Shown one piece after another: positions 6,474-11,380 of a stretch of DNA of 11,380 nucleotides. The notes below the pieces were generated by a model. That model made no database searches. It was given only the letters and a program-made list of their open reading frames with translations, and was not told the DNA's origin. The stretch spans positions 1 through 11,380 of the forward strand of contig DAOVOW010000028.1 of the NCBI GenBank assembly GCA_030629485.1, written 5' to 3'. Both the position numbers and the translations under genes were made by a program. This DNA is from a bacterium. Its GTDB lineage: Bacteria; Zixibacteria; MSB-5A5; GN15; FEB-12. Position 1 is the first letter of the stretch, and every line of letters begins with the position of its first letter.

Positions 6474-6778
6474 TGGCTAAAGAAATCTCAGAAGAAGATG
6501 TCCATGGCGCAATAGCACAGATAATGCATCCTGCGATTGACCGCACATTGGTTGACTTGGGAATGGTAAAGGGAGTATCGATTAAAGAAAACAAAGTGAC
6601 TGTTACTTTGGCGTTTCCCATTCCTAATATTCCTATCGGGGATTATCTTGTGAATAGTGTAAGAGAGACAATAGAAAGTCTTGGCGCAGACGTCGAAGTA
6701 AAAATAACGGTGATGGCAAAAGAAGAACTGAATAAATTCCTGGCTATGGAACAGGAAAGCTGGAAAGGGCCTATGTAA
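6473..6778 (+). CDS. DUF59/MIP18-type (metal-sulfur cluster assembly) small protein without cysteine
   Basis: The 101-residue product resembles the DUF59 domain found in SufT, PaaD, eukaryotic MIP18 and the N-terminus of Mrp/ApbC, which take part in Fe-S cluster assembly. It shows an N-terminal helix (ISEEDVHGAIAQIM), the equivalent of the DPE-IVDLGLV motif as HPAIDRTLVDLGMV (19-32), strands VSIKENKVTVTLAF (35-48), the turn PIPNIPIGDYL (49-59), and a helix-strand end (VRETIESLGADVEVKITV). The acidic DPE is changed to HPA, and the protein has no cysteine at all, although family members often carry one after the central strand. It may therefore be a structural or adaptor variant. It overlaps the DUF1684 stop (TAATG) and ends the AT-rich block. 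Confidence 0.75.
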   Translation: MAKEISEEDVHGAIAQIMHPAIDRTLVDLGMVKGVSIKENKVTVTLAFPIPNIPIGDYLVNSVRETIESLGADVEVKITVMAKEELNKFLAMEQESWKGPM

Positions 6779-6882
6779 TTCAATTGGAGATTTGATAGAA
6801 TCACCAATGTGTGCTTGTAGTGCTCCCGATTAGTCAAGCCGATCTTAAGAGAGTTTTGCGGCTGAGTTGATAGGTTTCTTCG

Positions 6883-6916
6883 GCGGGTGGGCCACGCGGC
6901 GTCCGACATCCCCCGC
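6883..6916. repeat. GC-rich inverted-repeat segment in the convergent intergenic region
   Basis: GCGGG (6883-6887) and CCCGC (6912-6916) enclose a GC-rich stretch containing GTGGGCCAC. It lies between the convergent DUF59 and S41 genes and has no coding potential I can support. It might be a small dispersed element; only one copy is seen here. Confidence 0.25.
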
Positions 6917-6946
6917 AAAAAAAGAGCGCCGATGGTCGGCGCTCTT
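6917..6946 (-). terminator. Rho-independent terminator of the S41 protease gene
   Basis: AAGAGCGCCGA (6922-6932) and TCGGCGCTCTT (6936-6946) pair perfectly over eleven bases around a three-base loop. On the minus strand the hairpin is followed by a run of seven T (plus-strand A at 6917-6923). It lies 23 bases after the S41 stop codon. It lacks a T run on the plus strand, so it may serve the convergent plus-strand genes only weakly. Confidence 0.9.
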
Positions 6947-6968
6947 GAAGCAAACCTTGCCGTGTGAC

Positions 6969-8777
6969 CTAATTGAGTTCTGCTTTCGTCTGGCCGCGGA
7001 CCATTAAATCCGAATACTGACCCGGCGTCGACAGAATCTCGACGGCCCTCATCACCGTCTTGTCAGTCTTGAGAATAAGTCCCTCGTAGACGCCGCGCTG
7101 ACCGACAACAGAAGAGAGAATGTCACGTTTGATTGAGCGGCTGATGTAGTCGCGCGACTGGTCGAAATCATCACTCTTCTCAACCTCGACAAGCTTTTCC
7201 AGTTCCTCCAGCGCTCTCTCGAATAACTCCTGGGTTTCTTCTTCTTCAACACTTTCGCGCAGCTCTTCGAGCGCCACCTGCAACGACGTTTTGTATTCGA
7301 ACTCCTTTTCCGCGATGAAAGTACGGAACTGTTCAAGAATCTCGTCGCTCACTTCAAACGAGGCATTGACATCGGGATGTTCGGCGACATACTGAATGGC
7401 GAAATCAAAGAACAGCGACTTCCGCTCGAGATTTATCTCAATCGGCTTATACAGGTCCGACTCGATCTCGATGTCCGGCACGATCCCACCGCCCCCGTAG
7501 ACGATTCGGCCGCCGTTGGTGTAGAACACTTCTTCCTCAGAGATGGCCAACGAATCGCTCTCTTCATCTTCGTCAGAATCCAGGGCAAGATCGGAGCCTG
7601 AACTGCGTTTGGCTTGTGTCTCCGGTTTCTGGATACAGCGTCCCGAAGGCACGTAATACTTGGCCGTGGTCAGCTTCAGCGCCATCGAGCCATCGTTGGC
7701 AATCTGGAATATCTGCTGCACCAGTCCCTTACCGTAGGTGGGGGCGCCGACGATGAGTCCGCGGTCCCAATCCTGAATGGCGCCCGAGACGATCTCACTG
7801 GCCGATGCGGTGCCTTCGTTCACCAGGACAATCAGTGGTTTGTCCTCGAACAGCGGCGCCCGCTCGGAATAGTAATGACGTTCACTGGTTTCGTAGCGCC
7901 CTTTGGTATAGACGATCTCGCGCCCCTGTTGCAGGAACAGTTCGGCGGTCTCTTTAGCCTGGTCGAGTAGTCCGCCGCCGTTACTGCGCAGGTCGAGAAT
8001 AAGCGCCGAGACGTTCTGATCGTTCAAGTCGCTGATTGCATCTCTGAGTTCGTGCGAAGTTTCTTCGGCGAAACGCGAGAGACGGACGTAGCCGATGTCG
8101 GTCCCCGGAACTACCCCGGCATACGGTACCGATTTCAATTCGATCACCGCTCGCTCCACCTCAAAGTCCATCAGGTCGGCGATACCGGCCCGTTTGATCG
8201 TAAGCACCACCGAGGTCCCGGCCGTGCCGCGCATTAACTTGGCGCCGTCGGCCGTCTTCATACCCTCGGTCGACTCGCCGTCGATGGCCCATATAATATC
8301 ACCGGCGCGAAGGCCTTTGCGATAGGCCGGGGTGCCTTCGATCGGCGTGATGATGATGATACGATTGTCACGAGAGTCTATCTGCATGCCCAACCCTTCG
8401 TACTTGCCGTGGGTGGACTCCATCAGCGCCTCGTACGACGAACGCTCCATCAGGATGGAATATCGATCAAGATCGGTAAGCATTCCTCTGATGCCCGCCT
8501 TGATAATCTCGTCGGTGTCGACATCCTCCATGTATTGATTTCTGATATTGAAAGCAGTCGAAGAGAGCTTCTTGACATCCTTCAAAAAGCTGTCTCGTTT
8601 GCGACGGGTTGTTTCGCGGCTATCGGTGGTGACCGGTTCGGTGTTAATATGCGTGGTGTCGGCCCACATCACCGGTTCGGTCGTAGTTACCTGTTCGGCT
8701 TCAAGAGACCCTATTTCAGCAATAAAGGCGATAGCAAAAACCGTTACTCCGACCAACAGAACCATATATCGAATCAT
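6969..8777 (-). CDS. S41 family C-terminal processing protease with PDZ domain
   Basis: This is a CtpA/Prc-like serine protease that cleaves periplasmic or membrane proteins near their C-termini. The 602-residue product begins with a signal peptide or anchor (MVLLVGVTVFAIAFIAEIG, ~5-23). A variable linker follows, then an N-terminal helical domain (~62-120), a PDZ domain (~124-200; GLGMQIDSRDN, GLRAGDIIWAIDG) and the protease core. The core holds LDLRSNGGGLLDQA (261-274), NEGTASASEIVSGA (320-333) with Ser325 as nucleophile, and PTYGKGLVQQ (346-355) with Lys350 as general base, 25 residues apart as in E. coli Prc. A helical, Glu-rich C-terminal extension (~470-602) is additional. The start at 8777 is chosen over an upstream in-frame ATG at 8819 because GGAGG precedes it by five bases. 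The gene is monocistronic, with its own promoter and terminator. Confidence 0.93.
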   Translation of the reverse strand: MIRYMVLLVGVTVFAIAFIAEIGSLEAEQVTTTEPVMWADTTHINTEPVTTDSRETTRRKRDSFLKDVKKLSSTAFNIRNQYMEDVDTDEIIKAGIRGMLTDLDRYSILMERSSYEALMESTHGKYEGLGMQIDSRDNRIIIITPIEGTPAYRKGLRAGDIIWAIDGESTEGMKTADGAKLMRGTAGTSVVLTIKRAGIADLMDFEVERAVIELKSVPYAGVVPGTDIGYVRLSRFAEETSHELRDAISDLNDQNVSALILDLRSNGGGLLDQAKETAELFLQQGREIVYTKGRYETSERHYYSERAPLFEDKPLIVLVNEGTASASEIVSGAIQDWDRGLIVGAPTYGKGLVQQIFQIANDGSMALKLTTAKYYVPSGRCIQKPETQAKRSSGSDLALDSDEDEESDSLAISEEEVFYTNGGRIVYGGGGIVPDIEIESDLYKPIEINLERKSLFFDFAIQYVAEHPDVNASFEVSDEILEQFRTFIAEKEFEYKTSLQVALEELRESVEEEETQELFERALEELEKLVEVEKSDDFDQSRDYISRSIKRDILSSVVGQRGVYEGLILKTDKTVMRAVEILSTPGQYSDLMVRGQTKAELN

Positions 8778-8782
8778 CGAAA

Positions 8783-8787
8783 CCTCC
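8783..8787 (-). promoter_or_regulatory. Ribosome-binding site deciding the S41 protease start
   Basis: The minus strand reads GGAGG five bases before the ATG at 8777. The upstream ATG at 8819 has no such site and would add 14 charged residues before the hydrophobic signal segment. That ATG also falls just beside the -10 of the promoter candidate at 8818-8845. Confidence 0.8.
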
Positions 8788-8817
8788 GTTTCAGTGTGCT
8801 CGTATCCATCCAGCGTC

Positions 8818-8845
8818 AAGATAACACACCGAGTCGCTTTGTCAA
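8818..8845 (-). promoter_or_regulatory. Sigma70-type promoter of the S41 protease gene
   Basis: On the minus strand a perfect TTGACA (8845-8840) is followed after 16 bases by TATCTT (8823-8818). Transcription would start near 8811 and leave a short leader to the ribosome-binding site at 8783-8787. Confidence 0.65.
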
Positions 8846-9136
8846 GTTGGAGGACGGCTGATATCGATGTGTATCTCTTTGAACTTTATACGCTTACAAT
8901 ACACCGTTGGTTGCCGAAGGTTCCCCGGCCAACGGCTATCGGGATACAAACGGTTGTCGTTCGGCTGCTTACCGGAAGGAACTACTCGGCTTGTTCGCCG
9001 GATTCTAAGCAGTTTTTATCATGATAATCTGTCTCCGACCCTAACTTTGTTGTAGGTATCGGTTTGGCTTGAGGATGCACGACTAAAGCAAAAAAGATTG
9101 TCCTTTTCATGCACAATCTCGTATGGTTAGAACCGT
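8846..9136. other. Divergent intergenic region with palindromes
   Basis: I see no gene here. It holds a perfect 12-base palindrome, TTATCATGATAA (9016-9027), and an inverted repeat AGATTGT (9095-9101) / ACAATCT (9113-9119) with an 11-base loop, ending 17 bases before the next start codon. Either could be an operator. The inverted repeat could also form a small mRNA hairpin near the start. No convincing plus-strand promoter was found; GATAAT at 9023-9028 lacks a good -35. Confidence 0.45.
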
Positions 9137-9916
9137 ATGCAGTTCCACAAACGTCTCATCTTCGCTTGGATGCTCAATCTGCTTTTGCCGGGTTTGGGCC
9201 ATTTCTACTGGAGGGAATATGCCTTCGGGCTGTTCATATTCCTGGTCATGTTGTTGGCTTCTGTGCTGTACGTGGCCTCGTTCTTCGTACCGTTACCGGG
9301 CGCGGTCACATGGTTGGTGCTTGGATTGCCGATCATGTTCTACGGCTTCACGTTTGTGGATCTGGCCCGGACAGCGCGTATCAAACGTGTCTCGGTAAAT
9401 CGTGCCACCCAGGCGGCGGTGGTCATCGTTGCCGCCGGTTTAGTATACCAGGCTCTATCGCCGTCCGCTTTGCTCAATTTCGGATGGCGCAACCGACCTG
9501 AAATCTACACCATGCCACACAACCGATTGAACCCTCTGTATGCCACCGGTGATGTTCTCAAGGCCAGTTCGCTCGCCTACACCGTCAGGATCGCCTTCGT
9601 CGATCGACCGATATTGCATCGACTGCCTCAGCGATTCGAGATGGTCCGCTTTGAAGAGGCCTCGGGACGACGTCGCACCGGCTTCGTGGTCGGTTTGCCG
9701 CTGGAGGAGGTCTTGATTGTCGGTGGTTTGGTGGTGGCGAACGGCCTCCCCGACCCGCGCGATGGTCCTCCCGGTATTACTCTCACTGGTGATTGGCCGT
9801 TGACCGGGACCGACCAGTTCTCTATCTTGGTGGCTACGGTCAGCATGGGTTCTCTGGACAAAGTGTATGAGATACCGCTGACGCAACTGGTGGGAAAGGT
9901 GGATAGACTTTTCTAA
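9137..9916 (+). CDS. Membrane protein with degenerate signal peptidase I-like domain
   Basis: The N-terminal half of this 259-residue protein is membrane-embedded, with hydrophobic segments at ~8-21, 30-52, 57-76 and 92-108, starting with LNLLLPGLGHFYWREYAFG (small-integral-membrane style). The C-terminal half follows the signal peptidase I (S26) layout. MPHNRLNPLYATGD (126-139) sits where PSxSMxPTLxxGD is expected. TGFVVGLPLEEVLIVGGLVVANG (parts at 181-203) sits where KRVVGLPGDxVxIxxGxLyvNG is expected. SMGSLDKVYEIPLTQLVGKV (236-255) replaces GDNRxxSxDSRxxGxVPxxxIxGK. The nucleophile Ser-Met is Asn-Arg and the general-base lysine is lost, so peptidase activity is not expected. It may bind or scaffold without cleaving. 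The ribosome-binding site is weak; the stop is one base before the next ATG. Confidence 0.6.
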   Translation: MQFHKRLIFAWMLNLLLPGLGHFYWREYAFGLFIFLVMLLASVLYVASFFVPLPGAVTWLVLGLPIMFYGFTFVDLARTARIKRVSVNRATQAAVVIVAAGLVYQALSPSALLNFGWRNRPEIYTMPHNRLNPLYATGDVLKASSLAYTVRIAFVDRPILHRLPQRFEMVRFEEASGRRRTGFVVGLPLEEVLIVGGLVVANGLPDPRDGPPGITLTGDWPLTGTDQFSILVATVSMGSLDKVYEIPLTQLVGKVDRLF

Positions 9917-9917
9917 A

Positions 9918-10577
9918 ATGTACAGATTTGTAATCTTCGATCTCGATGGCACGCTGATCGATTCTTCAGACGGGGTGGTGGAGGCTGTCAATTATTCGCT
10001 GCAGCAGATGGGTGAACCGACCCAGCCGCCGGAGATCATCAAACCATACATAGGTTACCCTTTGGCCAAGATGTATCCCGAGTTCACCGATGCGCCGTAC
10101 GAGCAGTTGTATGAACATTTTACGGTCAAGGCCGCTCAGACGGTTGTGACATCGACGTATGCATTACCGTATGCAGATGAAGTTTTGAAGCAACTGTACG
10201 CGGACGGCCGAACGTTGGCGGTGGCCACAACCAAGATCAAGAGACATGTTGACAGCATCCTCGACAAACTCGGCTGGTGCAAGTACTTCTCGGCAGCGGT
10301 GGGCGGTGATGAAGCTCCACGGTTCAAGCCGGACCCGGCGATTTTCCGTCTCACTCTCGAACGATTACAAGCAAAGCCGTCCGATGCTATGGTCGTTGGT
10401 GATACCGTGAACGATGTACACGCCGCCCAGGCCGTCCCGATGACGGTGACGGCTGTGGCGTCACCTTATGGACACCGTGATGAACTTATGGCGTCCCAGC
10501 CGGATCACTTCATCGAGGATATCCGGCAGCTTCCGGATATTCTACAACTCGCTGACGACGGAGGTGAAACGCGTTAG
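9918..10577 (+). CDS. HAD superfamily hydrolase, phosphoglycolate phosphatase-like
   Basis: The 219-residue product is a subfamily I HAD phosphatase with a helical cap. Motif I is FDLDGTLIDS (7-16; nucleophile Asp8, acid/base Asp10), motif II is AVATTK (101-106), motif III is the lysine of RFKPDP (Lys137) and motif IV is VVGDTVNDVHAA (159-170; Asp162 and Asp166 for Mg2+). The cap (~17-85) is a four-helix type as in Gph and PpaX. The exact substrate (phosphoglycolate, pyrophosphate or another small phosphate ester) cannot be decided from sequence. It begins one base after the preceding stop, so the two genes are very likely co-transcribed, but this gives no clear functional link. It ends 69 bases before the next gene. 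Confidence 0.87.
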   Translation: MYRFVIFDLDGTLIDSSDGVVEAVNYSLQQMGEPTQPPEIIKPYIGYPLAKMYPEFTDAPYEQLYEHFTVKAAQTVVTSTYALPYADEVLKQLYADGRTLAVATTKIKRHVDSILDKLGWCKYFSAAVGGDEAPRFKPDPAIFRLTLERLQAKPSDAMVVGDTVNDVHAAQAVPMTVTAVASPYGHRDELMASQPDHFIEDIRQLPDILQLADDGGETR

Positions 10578-10646
10578 TGATTCAATCTGTCGAGGCTGTC
10601 TCGTCAGACGCTATGTAATCTCAACGTGTGACTCGTGAGGATACCA

Positions 10647-11147
10647 ATGAAGAAGCTCTTTGTGAATTCATTCAAGACCAATATCGGTACCGTCCGCACG
10701 GCCGCAGCCGACAAGGGTCTGGTGCTTATCTGTCTGCCGGGAGAGTCGAGGCGATATTTCAATGAGCGCATCGAGCAACTTTTCAGCGGTCATCAGGTTC
10801 AAAGCGGGGGAGAGGTCAATCGTGAAGCTCAGCGACAGATCATCGATTACCTGAACGGCAAACGGACCAGGTTTGACCTGCCGCTGGATCTTCGCGGCAC
10901 GCCGTTTCAGAAGACAGCCTTGCGGCGGGTGGCGCGCATTCCTTACGGCAAGGTGAAGACGTATGGGGAAATCGCGGCCGCCATCGGTAGGCCGCGAGCG
11001 GCGCGGGCAGTCGGTTCCGCCAACGCTCGTAACAACCTGCCGCTGGTGATACCGTGTCATCGAGTCGTTGCTACGAACGGCTTGGGAGGCTATGGTGGCG
11101 GTCTGGCCTTGAAAAAGAGGCTATTGAAAATGGAAGGGAGTTTGTAA
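10647..11147 (+). CDS. ogt: Methylated-DNA--protein-cysteine methyltransferase (O6-alkylguanine-DNA alkyltransferase)
   Basis: This protein repairs O6-alkylguanine by irreversible transfer of the alkyl group to its own cysteine. The 166-residue product has a divergent N-terminal domain (~1-80) and a canonical DNA-binding/active-site domain: GTPFQKTALRRVARIPYGKVKTYGEIAAAIG (parts at 84-114), RPRAARAVGSANARNN (115-130) with the helix-turn-helix recognition helix and arginine finger, and VIPCHRVVATNGLGGYGGGLALKKRLL (parts at 134-160) with acceptor Cys137. There is no AdaA-type methyl-phosphotriester domain, so it is Ogt-type rather than Ada. The start at 10647 is preferred over the in-frame GTG at 10635 because GAGG (10637-10640) lies six bases before the ATG and overlaps the GTG. 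It stands between a HAD gene and an M29 peptidase gene on the same strand. Confidence 0.92.
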   Translation: MKKLFVNSFKTNIGTVRTAAADKGLVLICLPGESRRYFNERIEQLFSGHQVQSGGEVNREAQRQIIDYLNGKRTRFDLPLDLRGTPFQKTALRRVARIPYGKVKTYGEIAAAIGRPRAARAVGSANARNNLPLVIPCHRVVATNGLGGYGGGLALKKRLLKMEGSL

Positions 11148-11220
11148 GCTCGCTTCCGATCCCTCAAGCGTATCGAAAATGCAGTTCTGATTTAGCCCAT
11201 AACGATAATGGAGAACGAAG

Positions 11221-11380
11221 ATGGATCCACGTGTGGAAAAACTGGCCAGGGTTCTAGTGCACTATTCGGTCAGACTCAAGAAAGGCCAACTGGTCAAGAT
11301 CGCCGGTGAAGTGGCGGCGCTGCCGTTGATAAAGGCAGTCTTCGCAGAAGCCGTGCGGGTCGGGGCGCACCCCTACACCC
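11221..11380 (+). CDS. M29 family aminopeptidase (N-terminus only)
   Basis: The first 53 codons are open to the right edge. The peptide MDPRVEKLARVLVHYSVRLK, then KGQLVKIAGEVAALPLIKAV and AEAVRVGAHPYT, matches the N-terminus of the M29 thermophilic metalloprotease family (aminopeptidase T, AmpS, PepS), where an LVxYSxxxKxGxxVxI pattern and an R-x-GAxP segment are typical. The catalytic glutamates and histidines lie further on and cannot be checked. GGAG (11210-11213) is seven bases before the ATG. It follows the alkyltransferase gene by 73 bases, with no terminator seen between them. Confidence 0.8.
   Translation, partial: MDPRVEKLARVLVHYSVRLKKGQLVKIAGEVAALPLIKAVFAEAVRVGAHPYT

Noticed and set aside
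8409..9024. Two overlapping plus-strand ORFs across the S41 protease start and upstream region
   Set aside because: They are antisense to the signal peptide and linker of the protease and pass through its promoter and ribosome-binding site. They show no recognisable domain.
9455..9991. 178-codon minus-strand ORF opposite the signal peptidase-like gene
   Set aside because: The plus strand shows membrane segments and S26-like motifs with a tight junction to the HAD gene. The minus frame is rich in H, Q, R and S, as expected of an antisense shadow.
1..11380. CRISPR array, tRNA or rRNA gene, IS element or prophage
   Set aside because: I found no regularly spaced repeats, no cloverleaf or rRNA core sequence, no transposase or integrase motif and no flanking terminal repeats on either strand.

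Overview
The window looks like a chromosomal stretch of a Gram-negative bacterium. The envelope genes (a TonB-dependent outer-membrane receptor with a carboxypeptidase-regulatory-like domain and a PDZ/S41 processing protease) and the moderately high GC of the backbone suggest a member of the FCB group or a related candidate phylum such as Zixibacteria. That placement is inference from gene style only; no rRNA or other phylogenetic marker is present.

Layout. (1) 1-1022, minus strand: N-terminal 340 codons of a TonB-dependent receptor that runs off the left edge. (2) 1023-1680: divergent upstream region with back-to-back promoter candidates and a doubtful short ORF that overlaps the next gene by ATGA. 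(3) 1681-4483, plus strand: a tight larE-larB-larC operon for the nickel-pincer nucleotide (NPN) cofactor of lactate racemase-type enzymes, closed by a perfect hairpin terminator that overlaps the larC stop codon. No larA-type apoenzyme is visible. (4) 4575-6778, plus strand: a clearly AT-richer block with a NifX-like FeMo-cofactor-binding-fold protein, a free-standing archaeal-type threonyl-tRNA synthetase editing domain, an unrecognised short ORF, a DUF1684 protein and a cysteine-free DUF59/MIP18-type protein. A partial attC-like hairpin and a promoter candidate lie inside the block. (5) 6779-8777: convergent junction with a strong terminator, then a minus-strand S41 C-terminal processing protease. 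(6) 9137-11380, plus strand: a membrane protein that resembles a signal peptidase I without its catalytic residues, a HAD phosphatase, an O6-alkylguanine-DNA alkyltransferase and the start of an M29 aminopeptidase.

How the genes work together. LarB carboxylates and hydrolyses NaAD to pyridinium-3,5-biscarboxylic acid mononucleotide, LarE converts both carboxylates to thiocarboxylates, and LarC inserts nickel, giving NPN for an enzyme encoded elsewhere. The AT-rich block is compositionally foreign and its genes are unusual companions; a shared role cannot be deduced. The S41 protease and the pseudo-signal-peptidase both point to the envelope, but they are divergently transcribed and no functional link is shown. 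The most noteworthy items are the AT-rich block, especially the orphan editing domain with altered active-site positions, and the catalytically dead signal-peptidase-like protein.
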